From contig CP110972.1 in the NCBI GenBank assembly GCA_028869255.1, positions 2,051,001 through 2,115,000 on the forward strand: DNA of 64,000 bases, in the 5' to 3' direction. Of this stretch, positions 44,874 through 55,400 are shown piece after piece; position 1 is the stretch's first letter, and each line of letters starts with the position of its first letter. The stretch comes from Pseudomonas poae. GTDB lineage: Bacteria; Pseudomonadota; Gammaproteobacteria; Pseudomonadales; Pseudomonadaceae. The notes beneath the pieces were generated by a model that made no database searches, had not been told where the DNA came from, and saw only the letters and a program-made list of their open reading frames with translations. The position numbers and the translations under genes were made by a program.

Positions 44874-47800
44874 TCAAGAGTGGGTAATGGCTAAAAATAG
44901 CTGGTCTTGAGGCGCGGTGATCAACACGTAGATGATTTTGCCCAACGGCTCGGCAGCCGCTTGTACATGCACCTTGAGCAAATCCTTTTGAGTGTATTTG
45001 CGTTGCTCGGGCAACTTCAAATGAGCGCGGGTGCAAAGCGCACCCGCGTCGGCGCTGGCGTAGTGAAAGTGCGCGTACCACAACACTTTCGGCGGTTTTG
45101 CAGCTTTGTCATAAACCGCGTACTCGGTAAAGAAATCGCCGCTGAGGGTTGGCCGCTGAGGGTCGGCTCGACTGGTCAGGTTGATATCGATTTGCTGATG
45201 GTCCCACAGGTATTGCAGGCCCTCCATGCTCGGTAATTGGCGCTTGTAGGCGTCGCCGCAGACTTGCTCGGCCCAGCGGGAAATGTCTCGTGCGTGCGCG
45301 CGATAGTCCTCGATCAGTTTGGCTGCCGTCTGTGAGCCTGGGCGGTGTTGCTGCAACGCATCCGCGATGGCTGCGAGTTCGTCGGCATGGTTGGTGAGCA
45401 GCGCACTCCAGTCGGCAGGGTTTACGTCTTCGCGGGTGAGTGGGCTGTCGAGCTTCAACAGTTGGCTGCGAACCCAGTGCTCGATGTCGGAGCGTTGCTG
45501 GACCAGACGGTTCCCTTGATCCCTGAGTGTCGGCAGCGACTCTTCCAGCAGTGGGGCAGGCCGTGTCTGCCGAGCGTCGGCGGGGTCGCTCCAACCGTCT
45601 TCATTCGCTTCATAGGAGGCGATGGTGTCGCCATTGGCGGCGTCCGTAATGATGATGTGGTCGTGGGCGTTCTCCCCTTCAGCCGGCTGTAAGTCACCAA
45701 TCAGGAACTCCTTTTTGCGGGTCTTGAATACGCGTTTTGTGGCTTTCTTGGCCTTCAGTGGTATTGGCCTTGGCAGTTTTACTTCGAGTTTTTCCTGCTT
45801 ACGCACGACGTCTTCCAATTCGCTTTCTGCCATGGCTCGTGCTTCGTGCAAACGCTGCAGAAGCTGGTCGGAATAGGGCGGCTTCATGCTGTCGGAGTGA
45901 ATATCCACAAGTGCGCTGATCGCCCCCTCATAGCGGCGATATTTGCTGATAAGTGTCTGGTATACCTCGCGTTGTTCCGTGAGGGAGTAGCCATCATTGC
46001 TACGAACCTCGATGTGGGTGCTCATTACTTTGTACAGGTCGGTTCTGTCCAGGTGTCCGAGGGCCTGGTCTTCCTGGGGCGACTGAGGTTCGATGCCCAT
46101 ATCAACACCGAGTATCAACAGGATTCTGGTGGCTTTGAGCTTTACGTTCGCGGCAAAGAACTTCGGCGGATCGATAGTGGCCAGCAGTGTGTCCCGCAGC
46201 GCCCGCCCGGCTTTGGAATAATTATTGAGCTGCTCAAGCACGGACGCCATGTCACTCGCAAAGGTCGTCTCCTCGTCCCAGGAATTGAACAGCTCCAGCG
46301 TATTGGCTTGGTATTCTGAGCTGGCGATGCTGTCAACCAGGGCCCCATCGGTTGGGTACACGCGCTTGATCAGGTCCTGCATGCGTTCGCCGTCACTGCT
46401 GAAGGAAAGGTCTCCAGTTCTGCTGCTTAGCATTTCGCGCATGAGATTCAGATCCTGCCAGATCAGTCGCAGGTGTTGTTCCCTGCCTGGCGTCTCCACT
46501 CCCGCGTTAGCCAAGTCTTTTAGCACTGTGCTGATATTCTGAATTAACTCGGTTGTCCTGGGCAGGCTATCTCGAAAGGTGTCCAGGAAACCCTTGAATT
46601 GAATGGATGCATTTTGTCGTCGAAGTTTTGCCTGCGCGTGCCACTTTGTTAGAAACGGCCGGTTGGTTTCGGTGGCGTTTTGGAGCAGCTTCCATGATTC
46701 GTGAAGTTTTTTGTATTCCGTCTCCATCGTCTTGCTGGCGTCCCTCAACCGCCCGTTCAATTGCTCGTGCGGTTGCGAGAACGCCGAGAACTCTGTCGTT
46801 AGCTCGCCGAGCCTGTTGGTAAGTCTGTCCCTCGTTTCTTGAAGTCTTTGCCTTGCAGCCTGTATGCGTTTCGGGCCACCCCCTAGCATTTTTGGCCCTC
46901 GGTCAAGGATCCAGCGGCCTCGGCCAAGTGACTGGAGCTTTATCCCTGGCTGCTCCCGCCTATTCGGGTCGATGATGAACACCTCGCCGAAACCAGGGAC
47001 GATGTTCGCCGCAAACAACAGACCGCCGACGCTGGCGTACCACCGCGTACCTATTCTGTAGAGGCCTTCGTACAGACCGATGCTGATTGGCTCCGGCAAT
47101 GGGACAGGCCAGGGCACGCTGATCGCCCGCAGTTTTTCAAGGGCGACGCCCGCAGCCGAATCACCGCTGAAGGATCGATCAAAGTCGAGTGGGGTCTTAC
47201 CGTCCCCCGGCGGCTCTGATGCAACGCCCACGGCGCCACGCCTGATGGTCGGTGCATGGGTGAGGGGCGAGGAGGCTTTACGGCGCAGCGGTTCAAGTGC
47301 CAGCACGCGAGTGGTATCCGAGCTGGCGGCAGGCGCAATGTCGGTGTGTTGGCCCATGTGCAGCAGCAACATGCCAATATTCATTAACACGTCGACCCAG
47401 GCCAGCTCTCGAGCGATTGGGTCAGCGCTCTCCAAGGCCGGAATATCCTTTTTGAGGCTCATGGCCAGTTGCAGCATCCAGCCCACTATTGCGATGGGGC
47501 CCCGTGCCACAGTCAACACCGTATTGAACCCAATTTCCAGACCCTCCAGAATCAGCGCCCACCGGCTTTCGGTATTGGAGGTCGAGTCGGCTTCTGCCTG
47601 GTTCAGCAGCGTGCATACCTCGCTGCCATACAGGAATTGCATGAGCTTGCCGCTCTGCAAAAACTGCAGAAGTTCGTCAGCACTGCTGTCATCGACGCTC
47701 GCCAGCGTTGCCGGTTTGGGGACGGGGGGCAACATGTCGAACTCCGAGCCGATGCCGATCCGTACATAGTGCGGCTCCAGGAAGCCGCCATTGCTGTAGA

Positions 47801-49742
47801 TCCCCCGAGCGCCGTCTGATAACCATGCCAGGACGCTCTCCTGTAGCGCTCCTGGCGTGGCAATCATTGCCAGTAACGCATCGCGGGTTTCGAACTGAAT
47901 CAGTTGGGCCTGGTAGGAGGGGCGATAGAGCAGGTGCGGTCCCCTCTTGGTGTTGCGCGTCTCGATGATAAACATATTTTGTACAACATCAGCCGTGGCC
48001 CCGGGTTTGCGCTGAAAGGCCAGTGGGCGCATGACAATTTCATCGTCCTGCACCCAGCGTTGTGTCCGGACAGGGTTGAATACGGCTTTGATTAACTGCA
48101 GGCCACGAGCCGTAAAACCGTGCAAACCACGGATCCTGTACTCAGTTGCCTGGGTGGACAGCAACACGGGCTGTAACTGGGCGAACAGCTGCTGGCGCCG
48201 TTGCGCCTCCGGGCTCTCGCCCATCAAATGCGTGCGGATGTAGTCGGGGTAGGTTTTACCGATATCCACTGCCTGCACAATGTCCAACAGGTACTCCGGG
48301 GTCAGCCACGCTTCAAGGACCTCGCCGTTGCTGTGGCTTACCGTCATCGTCCCTTTGGGCTTGCCCGAGAGGTTTTTCAGGGCCAGGTCGATAAGGCCCA
48401 TATTGACGGATTCCACGAAGCCGCCACGCAGGTCGCCATAGGGCACCTTGAAGTTCACCTGCAGCTTGTCTGCGTCATAGGGTGAGGGCAGCGCCCCGTC
48501 AGCGCACATCTGCGAAAGTTCGGAACCTTGCGGCGCGTGCGCCTTCATGTAACCCAGGCACAATTGTTTATTCAGTGCTTTTTTCGCGAAGTCCTTGATG
48601 CTGTCCAGTCCGTTCAAGTAGCTGTCGCCGTTGGCCAGCTTCTTGGCGCTGGCCTCTTCCAGCAGGCACTGGCGATAGGCAAAACGGTCGGCAGGGGAGG
48701 CGTCCTTGAGCCAGTCCGGCAGGCCAGCTGCGATCACGCTCATGGCGCGGATAGGGGAAAGGGCGGCGTCAAACAACGGGGCTGGGTCGGTAATGTCGGC
48801 AAAGCGTTGTTCCAGTTGTGCCACGCTGCACCGCGCGGGCAGTGTGGTCTGGGCCAGATCCTCCAGTTGCTGGTTAAGTGCCAGCGCCGCCTGATTGTCA
48901 AAAATCGAGCCGTCAGGTTCGTACTGACGCCAGGTAATGGCATCGGCCAGGTAGTGCTGTTGCAGGCGCTCGCCCCAGGCCTTGCCGAAATCATCGAGGC
49001 TGGCATAGGGTTCGATTTCTCCCGAAAACCGGCACAGCCAGACCCGATTGGCAGCCGTTACCAGGATGTCGCACGCTTGCACGCTGACGGAATGACCCGC
49101 CCACGTCACCGTGCTTTCCAGGGTGTACGCGCGAACACCCTTGTCGGGCCACGGCAGGGCGAGGCGGGACTGGCGATCCGGGCAGTTTGTGAGAGCGGTG
49201 AGCCCGCGCAACTGCGCTTCATCAGTGTGCGAGTGGCGAATCGCAGTCTCCCGCAGATTGCTTTGCAGCAACCCCGACAACCACGACCAGTGGCTAATGG
49301 CAGGCGCGTCGGGCTGCCCCCAGAACTGCGCGAGTGCATCTTGAAAATCGATATACACCAACCATTGCAGCTCCCGTATGACCGCCTCGACAACGTTCAG
49401 GTCGTAGGGTTTGGCGACCGTTAGGGTATAGGTCAATCGTGTACCCGTGGCGTCACTTAAATAGCCGTCGAGATTATTTCGAGTCGATAGGTCAGGGTAG
49501 GTGCCATCGGCCAGGTACTGCAGCGCTACCTCCAGCAGTGGATAGAGCCCACGCCCACCGCTGTCGCGTGGAATGGCGAGGCGTAGTTGATCGACTGGAA
49601 GGGTCAGCGGCGGGTATTTTTCCAGCAAGCTGCTGCGAAGGCGTTGAGCAACCACCGAGCGCAGTGTCGGGCGCTCAGCGAACTGCGCGCGGACGGCCGA
49701 TTGTGCCGCGTTGCTAACGTGTGGAACGAGTGTGTGCGACAT
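44874..49742 (-). CDS. Large dermonecrotic-toxin-like protein (DUF6543-type), 1622 aa
   Basis: A 1622-residue protein that I recognise as one of the very large Pseudomonas proteins annotated with a dermonecrotic toxin-like domain (DUF6543); the match is from memory. No signal peptide. The first 650 residues carry the family's repeated architecture; two hydrophobic segments (about 740-800, e.g. GPIAIVGWMLQLAMS) could insert in a membrane; a coiled coil spans about 985-1100; a Lys-rich stretch is near 1385. GC in the middle is clearly lower than in neighbours (47% in the 60 bases from 46501). A large, single-gene, lower-GC unit suggests acquisition. It could be an insecticidal or inter-bacterial toxin; this is inference, and no partner or immunity gene is adjacent. 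Confidence 0.58.
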   Translation of the reverse strand: MSHTLVPHVSNAAQSAVRAQFAERPTLRSVVAQRLRSSLLEKYPPLTLPVDQLRLAIPRDSGGRGLYPLLEVALQYLADGTYPDLSTRNNLDGYLSDATGTRLTYTLTVAKPYDLNVVEAVIRELQWLVYIDFQDALAQFWGQPDAPAISHWSWLSGLLQSNLRETAIRHSHTDEAQLRGLTALTNCPDRQSRLALPWPDKGVRAYTLESTVTWAGHSVSVQACDILVTAANRVWLCRFSGEIEPYASLDDFGKAWGERLQQHYLADAITWRQYEPDGSIFDNQAALALNQQLEDLAQTTLPARCSVAQLEQRFADITDPAPLFDAALSPIRAMSVIAAGLPDWLKDASPADRFAYRQCLLEEASAKKLANGDSYLNGLDSIKDFAKKALNKQLCLGYMKAHAPQGSELSQMCADGALPSPYDADKLQVNFKVPYGDLRGGFVESVNMGLIDLALKNLSGKPKGTMTVSHSNGEVLEAWLTPEYLLDIVQAVDIGKTYPDYIRTHLMGESPEAQRRQQLFAQLQPVLLSTQATEYRIRGLHGFTARGLQLIKAVFNPVRTQRWVQDDEIVMRPLAFQRKPGATADVVQNMFIIETRNTKRGPHLLYRPSYQAQLIQFETRDALLAMIATPGALQESVLAWLSDGARGIYSNGGFLEPHYVRIGIGSEFDMLPPVPKPATLASVDDSSADELLQFLQSGKLMQFLYGSEVCTLLNQAEADSTSNTESRWALILEGLEIGFNTVLTVARGPIAIVGWMLQLAMSLKKDIPALESADPIARELAWVDVLMNIGMLLLHMGQHTDIAPAASSDTTRVLALEPLRRKASSPLTHAPTIRRGAVGVASEPPGDGKTPLDFDRSFSGDSAAGVALEKLRAISVPWPVPLPEPISIGLYEGLYRIGTRWYASVGGLLFAANIVPGFGEVFIIDPNRREQPGIKLQSLGRGRWILDRGPKMLGGGPKRIQAARQRLQETRDRLTNRLGELTTEFSAFSQPHEQLNGRLRDASKTMETEYKKLHESWKLLQNATETNRPFLTKWHAQAKLRRQNASIQFKGFLDTFRDSLPRTTELIQNISTVLKDLANAGVETPGREQHLRLIWQDLNLMREMLSSRTGDLSFSSDGERMQDLIKRVYPTDGALVDSIASSEYQANTLELFNSWDEETTFASDMASVLEQLNNYSKAGRALRDTLLATIDPPKFFAANVKLKATRILLILGVDMGIEPQSPQEDQALGHLDRTDLYKVMSTHIEVRSNDGYSLTEQREVYQTLISKYRRYEGAISALVDIHSDSMKPPYSDQLLQRLHEARAMAESELEDVVRKQEKLEVKLPRPIPLKAKKATKRVFKTRKKEFLIGDLQPAEGENAHDHIIITDAANGDTIASYEANEDGWSDPADARQTRPAPLLEESLPTLRDQGNRLVQQRSDIEHWVRSQLLKLDSPLTREDVNPADWSALLTNHADELAAIADALQQHRPGSQTAAKLIEDYRAHARDISRWAEQVCGDAYKRQLPSMEGLQYLWDHQQIDINLTSRADPQRPTLSGDFFTEYAVYDKAAKPPKVLWYAHFHYASADAGALCTRAHLKLPEQRKYTQKDLLKVHVQAAAEPLGKIIYVLITAPQDQLFLAITHS

Positions 49743-49892
49743 GAATGCATGCCTCGGTATCGGGTGGGAGTGATACGCACGTTAGTGTTCGGGACACGGG
49801 AGCAGGTGGTAGCCCGTTAACTCGGGTATCCGTTTAGGCTGAAGTCACAAACTGGCCTATCATGAGCACTTTGAACCTGATGAAAGACTGTG

Positions 49893-50180
49893 ATGACTGA
49901 TAATTTGACGACCGTCCTTGCCACCAGCGACATGCTCGAAATCGACGGGCTGCACGCCTTCGAGTTTGAGCTCGATGACACGCAACTGCTGATCACTGCC
50001 ATGGACGGCCGTGCTGAAAAACGCTGGCACTTCAGCCTGGAACAGGTAAAGGCCGCGCGTTTCGATGACACACTGCACAGTTGGATACTTACCGGTGATT
50101 CGGGCGAGCACCGCCTGATCTGTATGAGCGCCTTCACCGGCAACAATAACAATGAGGATGAAGCGGATGATGATGCGTAA
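49893..50180 (+). CDS. DUF5629-like small protein
   Basis: A 95-residue acidic cytoplasmic protein (MTDNLTTVLATSDMLEIDGLHAFEF ... DEADDDA), matching a Pseudomonas family of unknown function, DUF5629, by its DMLEIDGLHAF and GEHRLICM segments. The C-terminus ends in an Asp/Glu-rich tail. GTG 49890 just before the ATG is an alternative start. Its last codons overlap the start region of the lactonase gene, implying coupled translation. Confidence 0.65.
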   Translation: MTDNLTTVLATSDMLEIDGLHAFEFELDDTQLLITAMDGRAEKRWHFSLEQVKAARFDDTLHSWILTGDSGEHRLICMSAFTGNNNNEDEADDDA

Positions 50181-51342
50181 ATTCTGGCCCCTGCTGATGG
50201 CCGGCAGTGTCGGCGCGATGTCGGTGCAAGCCGCACCGGCGGACACCTATGAACTGTTGGTCGGCAGCTACACCGCCGGCACCAGTGAAGGGATCTACCG
50301 CTTGCAGTTCGATAGCCGTACCGGGCAGTTCAGCGGTAAGCCGGTGCTGGCGGCCAAGGTGGCCAACCCATCGTGGCTGACAGTGTCCAAAGACCAGAAG
50401 CATCTGTTTGTGGTCAATGAGAACGGCCCGGGCCAGAAAGACCCGGTTGGCCGCGTGAGCAGCTACAGCATCGACCCGCAGAATCATCAGCTGACCCTGA
50501 TCAACCAGGTGCAGAGCCTGGGCAACGAGCCCACGCATTCCAGCGTGTCCGCAGACGGGCGTTACCTGTTAGTCGCCAACTATTCGGTCCTCGAAGACCC
50601 GGGCGGCAGCCTGGCGGTATTGCCGGTCGACGCCCAAGGCAAGCTCTCGGCGCCGGTGCAACTGAGCGGGCACCCAGCCAGCCGGGTCAACCCTGAGCGC
50701 CAGGCGTCCAACCATGTGCACTCGGTGGTGTCGTCGCCGGATGGCAAATACGTGTTTGTGCAGGACCTGGGTGCAGACCGGATTTTTGCCTACCACTATG
50801 ACCCCAAGGCCAACCAGGAACTGCCGCTGACCCCGGCGGAGCCTGCCTTTGTGCAATTGCCGCCGGGCAGCGGCCCGCGTCACCTGCTGTTCAGCGCTGA
50901 TGGCAAGCACGCCTGGCTGACCACGGAGATGAGCGCGCAGGTCGCGGTGTTCGACTACAAGGATGGCAAGCTGACCCAGACCCAACTTGTGGACTTTGCG
51001 GCCGGCCAGCCGGTGTCTGACAAGGCGGGAGCTGCGCTGCATGCGTCCAGCGATGGCAAATTCCTGTATGTGAGCAATCGCGGCACGGCCAACCAGCTGC
51101 TGGTGTTCGGCATCGACCCGGCCACTGCGCACCTCAAAGAGCTGCAACGTCGCTCCGTTGAAGGTGACCACCCCCGCGAGTTCAGCCTCGACCCGAGTGG
51201 CAAGTACCTGCTGATCGCCAACCAGAAAAGCAACGCGATTGTGGTAGTTGAGCGCGACCCCAAGACCGGCCTGCTGGGTAAAACCGTGCAGACATTGCCG
51301 ATCGATGCGCCCAGCGACCTCAAGTTTGTGCTGCGTCAATAA
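50167..51342 (+). CDS. Exported beta-propeller lactonase (6-phosphogluconolactonase-like)
   Basis: A 391-residue seven-bladed propeller of the lactonase family (PF10282, YbhE/Pgl type): VGSYTAGTSEGIYRL, NPSWLTVSKD, GSGPRHLLFSADGKHAW and HPREFSLDPSGKYLL are characteristic. Unlike cytoplasmic Pgl it carries a signal peptide (MMMRKFWPLLMAGSVGAMSVQA). Start 50167 is chosen for the GAGGA eight bases upstream; ATGs at 50152, 50170 and 50173 are in frame. It probably opens a sugar lactone in the periplasm. A GC-rich hairpin follows. Confidence 0.8.
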   Translation: MMMRKFWPLLMAGSVGAMSVQAAPADTYELLVGSYTAGTSEGIYRLQFDSRTGQFSGKPVLAAKVANPSWLTVSKDQKHLFVVNENGPGQKDPVGRVSSYSIDPQNHQLTLINQVQSLGNEPTHSSVSADGRYLLVANYSVLEDPGGSLAVLPVDAQGKLSAPVQLSGHPASRVNPERQASNHVHSVVSSPDGKYVFVQDLGADRIFAYHYDPKANQELPLTPAEPAFVQLPPGSGPRHLLFSADGKHAWLTTEMSAQVAVFDYKDGKLTQTQLVDFAAGQPVSDKAGAALHASSDGKFLYVSNRGTANQLLVFGIDPATAHLKELQRRSVEGDHPREFSLDPSGKYLLIANQKSNAIVVVERDPKTGLLGKTVQTLPIDAPSDLKFVLRQ

Positions 51343-51347
51343 GCCAC

Positions 51348-51368
51348 AGGCCCCGCAGTGCGGGGCCT
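51348..51368 (+). terminator. Hairpin after lactonase gene
   Basis: AGGCCCCGC-AGT-GCGGGGCCT, a perfect 9-bp stem five bases after the stop codon, followed by GACCTTAAGTATT. A strong stem with a weak T tract; probably the terminator of the DUF5629-lactonase unit. Confidence 0.68.
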
Positions 51369-51497
51369 GACCTTAAGTATTAATTGTATTAATAGCGGCT
51401 ACTGTTTCAAAGCATTTCTAAGGCTTGGCCCTCGGGCGTAAGTTTGGTTCCAAGGCCTTCCCGGCCACTCAACCAAACGAACACAAGGGTTACCGAC

Positions 51498-51677
51498 ATG
51501 AATTTGAATCTCTTCTCCATCATCGCCGCTTCCGCTGTTTCCGCCACCGTGGCCCTGCCTGCTGCCGCCAGCGTCGAAGTCAGCGGCAAAAAATCCAGCA
51601 CCAGCGCCTACACCCAGAAATACTTGCAACAAAGCGCCAACTTCTACGCCGCCCTGGACCACAAAACCCAGCAATGA
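51498..51677 (+). CDS. Small exported protein of unknown function, 59 aa
   Basis: A 59-residue protein with a typical signal peptide (MNLNLFSIIAASAVSATVA, cleavage near AAA-SVEV) and a short mature part rich in Ser, Lys and Gln (about 33 residues). I do not recognise the family. The ribosome site is weak (AAGGGT upstream). A REPIN follows 16 bases after the stop. Its small size and exported character are the only clues; an envelope role is possible. Confidence 0.55.
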   Translation: MNLNLFSIIAASAVSATVALPAAASVEVSGKKSSTSAYTQKYLQQSANFYAALDHKTQQ

Positions 51678-51693
51678 GCCTGATCGAAGGTCA

Positions 51694-51862
51694 GTGGCGA
51701 GCGGGCTTGCCCGCGTTGGGCTGCGAAGCGGCTCCTATCAAGATGAATACAGGGTGTCGGTAAGCCTGCGGTGCCGGGTTGTAGGGGCGCTTCGCGCCCC
51801 AACGCGGGCAAGCCCGCTCGCCACAACAAGCCCGCTCGCCACGACAAGCCCGCTCGCCACCG
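51694..51862. repeat. REPIN with three-copy 18-bp tail
   Basis: The left arm starts GTGGCGAGCGGGCTTGCCCGCG at 51694; the right arm (AACGCGGGCAAGCCCGCTCGCCAC) ends near 51824 and its end is repeated in tandem. The 18-bp unit CAAGCCCGCTCGCCACAA stands at 51809-51826, 51827-51844 and 51845-51862 with one or two changes. It lies between the small exported gene and the GST gene. Confidence 0.85.
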
Positions 51863-51866
51863 GGCG

Positions 51867-52463
51867 TTAGGTGGCCTTCGCCATCACTGCGATAAACAGC
51901 GGCGACTGCACGATCGTCTCAAGCCACTGCTGCAATCGGCTATACGGCGTGCCGGCAAACCAGTCCCGGTCCACGTGCGCGAATTGGCGCACGAACGGCG
52001 CCAGGGCCATGTCCGCCAGGCTCGGGTGATCGGCCAGTAAATACGCACGGCCCGCTAACAACTCCTCCAGTTTCTGCAAAAACACCTCGCCCTCGGCTCG
52101 ATAGTGTTCCATCGGCTGCTGTGGGTAGCGTTCGGCATACTTGTATCGATTCAAATGATGTTTGAACACCTGATCATTTTCGGCGATCAGTGCCGCCACC
52201 GCCGGGTCGCCGCCCAGCAGCCAATTATCCGGGTCATGCTGCGCCAGGGCCCAGCGCATGATGTCCAGGCTTTCATCGATCACCGCGCCATCCACGTTCA
52301 GCACCGGCACCGTGCCCTTGGGCGACAGCGCCAGCATCTCGGCCGGCTTGGCCTTGAGGCTCACCTCGACGATCCGCACCGCCACGCCTGCGTAGCGCAA
52401 GGCCAAACGCGCGCGCATCGCATACGGGCAGCGCCGAAACGAATACAGCAGCGTTTCGCTCAC
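51867..52463 (-). CDS. Glutathione S-transferase-like protein
   Basis: A 198-residue GST-fold protein: thioredoxin-like N-terminus with RRCPYAMRARL (about 10-20, a CxxA motif like glutaredoxin 2 or omega-type GSTs) and the KGTVPVL and DESLDIM segments, then an all-helical C-terminal domain. Its Cys suggests redox rather than classical conjugation. The gene overlaps the end of sbcC by four bases, so it is the last gene of the sbcDC operon. Its link with DNA repair is unclear. Confidence 0.8.
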   Translation of the reverse strand: MSETLLYSFRRCPYAMRARLALRYAGVAVRIVEVSLKAKPAEMLALSPKGTVPVLNVDGAVIDESLDIMRWALAQHDPDNWLLGGDPAVAALIAENDQVFKHHLNRYKYAERYPQQPMEHYRAEGEVFLQKLEELLAGRAYLLADHPSLADMALAPFVRQFAHVDRDWFAGTPYSRLQQWLETIVQSPLFIAVMAKAT

Positions 52464-55400
52464 TTGACCTCCAGGGTGCTCAGGCCGTTGCCTTGGCGCT
52501 TGACCTGGATCTGCACCGGGATGCGCTCATGCATTTCCTGCACGTGGGAAATCACCGCCACTTTGCGGCCCTGGGCCTGTAAGCCGTCCAGGGCATCCAT
52601 GGCCAATTGCAGCGATTCCGGGTCGAGGCTGCCGAAGCCTTCGTCAATAAACAGCGATTCGATTTTCAAGGTACTCGACGCCATCGACGCCAAGCCCAAC
52701 GCCAGCGCCAACGACACCAGGAACGTCTCGCCGCCCGACAACGAATGCACCGAGCGCAATTCGTCGCCCATTTCCGTGTCCAGCACCAACAGGCCCAACA
52801 TGCTGCCGCCGCGCTTGAGGCGATAGCGCCGCACGAGCTGGCGCAGTTGCACGTTGGCGTGGTGCACCAGCAGGTCGAGGTTGTAAGCCTGGGCGATCTT
52901 GCGGAAAGTGTCGCCGGTGGCCGAGCCGATCAGCGCGTTCAGGCGCGCCCAGCGCTGCCACTCGTCGTAGGCGTTGGCGATTTGCTCGGCCAAGGCACTG
53001 TTGGCGTCCTGGCGGCGCTGGTCTTCGGACTGGCGTGCGCGCAGTTCGGCGCAGTGTTTTTCGCCATCGGCCAATTGCTGATTAAGCGCGGCCAGGGTGC
53101 TGTCCAGTTCTTCGGCCTCCAGGTTGCCGTTGTGCAGGTTCTGGTGCTCGGCCAGAAGTCGTTCGCGCTCCTGCAGCAGCACCTTGGCTTGTTCGACGGC
53201 TTTTTCGCTGTGTTGCAGGTGTTGGCGCAATTCGTTGACTTGGTTGTCATCGAAGGCCAGCAAACGCGTGAGCCCGTCGTCGTCCAATTCCGGGTGCAAG
53301 GCGCGCCATTCGCTCAGGCGTTCGTTGAGGCTGTGCTGTTCGGCGCCCAATGCCTGTTGGCGTTCCTGCTGGGCCTTGAGGTCGGCGGCCAGTTGGATCA
53401 AGGCGTTGCGCAAGTCTTGCAGCTGTTGATTGGCGTCGGCCTCGCTCTGGCGTGAGTGCGCCACCGCGTGGTCCAGCTGCAGTTGCCAGTGTTCGGCACT
53501 GGCGTGCTCACCCAGCAGGGCGCTGAGCTTTTCCTCGGCGGCCTGTTGCTGTGTGGCCAGGTCAGTGACTTGCTGCTGCAGGGCTTGCAGTTGCTGCTGG
53601 CGATGCTGCTGATGGGTCTGTTCTTTCTCGATAGCCTGCTGGCGCTCTTGCTGCTCGGCCAGTTCATCGCGCTGATGGCCCAGCTGTTCCAGACGCTGGC
53701 TGACGTGTTGGTCCAGCTGCATAAAGGTCGCTGCCGGTTCACGGCGTAAGCCTTCAAGTGTCTCGGCGGGCAGCAGGCCGGAAAACGCCTGCAATTCTTC
53801 GTCGAGGCGTTCGCGGTCGTTGGACAGCTCGCGCTGCTGGTCCACCAGCAACTGACGGGCTTGTTGGCTCGCGTCCTGGGCGGCTTGCAGTTGCTGCTGC
53901 AAACGCCCGGCATTTTGTTGCAGGTTGAGCAGGGCGCCTTGGCGCTGTTCATCCTGGCCGATGCTTTGCGTCAGTTGGTTCAACTGCTGCGCCAGCCAGG
54001 CGCTGCGTTTTGCCGCCTCCTGATTGAACAGCGAGGCGGACAACGGGTGTGCTTGCAGGCTTGGTGCCAGGCCCTGTTGTTGCGTCGATAACAGCTCCTG
54101 CTGTTGCAGGAATTCTTTTTGCTGGGCGATCAACCCACCCACTTCGCCCCGCAGTTCGGTGAGTTTTTCCTTGAGCGTGTCGACGGCTTTCTGCGCCGCC
54201 GCTTCTTCGTTTTCATCATGCCGGCCGAGGCTTTGCAGCAGGGCTTCGGGCTGGTGGTACGGGTGTTCATGGCTGCCGCACACCGGGCACGGCTGATCAT
54301 CCTGCAATTGCTCGCGCAGCTCCTCGACACTGGCACTGCGCGCCAGGCGTTGGCGCTCCAGCAATTGTTTGGTCACCGTCAGGGTTTGCTCGGCCACCGT
54401 CAACTCGGCTTTGGTTTGCAGGCCAGTCTGGTTCAGCTGTTCGCGTTGTTGCTGCGCCTGCGCAAGTTTTTGCGTCAGCTTGGCCGCTTCTTGATCCAAC
54501 TGCTGCTGGCTGTCCCACAAGCGCGTGAGGTCTTCGAAGGCGCGTTGCTGCTTGCGATTGTCTTGCAGGAGGCTTGCAAGTAACTGGATTTGTTCGGCGA
54601 CAGCGTGCGGTTCGGCACCGGCTTCCTGGTACAGCAGGTCCAACGCTTCGCGTTGTTGGGTGAACTGTTCGGCGGCGCTGGTGGCGCGCTGTTCAAGCTG
54701 CGGCAGTTCGGCCTGGCCTTTGTTCAGGCGATTGCCGATCAGCATCAATTGTTGTAAACGGTCGCGGTAGGCAACCCAGGCATCGCTCAACGGCGCAAAC
54801 GCCGCACTGCGTTCAAGCTCGGCGGCCAGGCGTTGCAGGCGCCCAGCGACCTGGGCTTGCTTCTCCAGCAAACCATTGAGCAATGCCTGGCCGTCAGTGC
54901 AGGCGCTTTCCTGCTGCTGTTTGTCGTCGCTGCGCCTGGCCAGGTCTTTGGTCAGGTGGGCGAGGGTGCTTTGTTCTTCAAATGCCTGGCGCAGCAACGG
55001 CACCGCGTCAGCCTGCTGCTTCAGGGCTTCAGCCAAGGCCGCCTGGGCGGCGGCTTGCTGTTGTTGCGCCTGCTCCTGACGGGCCTGCAGCGCGGTTTGC
55101 TGCTCGAGGTGCTGCTGAATCTGTGCGGCGAGTGGGGTCAGCAACGTCCCGAGTTCAGCCTGGCGGGCGAACTGATGGCGTTGCGGCGCCAACTGGTCCA
55201 GGCGGCTCAGGTCCTGGCGTTGCGGGGCCTGGCTGTCCCAATCCGCCTGCGCCCGTTGCAGTTGCTCCGTAGCACTTTGCTGGCGCTCCTGCCATTCACG
55301 CAGTTCCTTGAGCCAGGTGTGCTGCAACTCCAACTGCTTGAGTTGGGCTTGCTGAGTCTTGAGCTGTAGCTGGGCCTCGGCCAGTTGTTGATCCAGTTCA

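Noticed and set aside
51809..51862. CRISPR-like array from evenly spaced repeats
   Set aside because: The 18-bp units follow each other directly with no spacers, and they equal the end of the REP arm.
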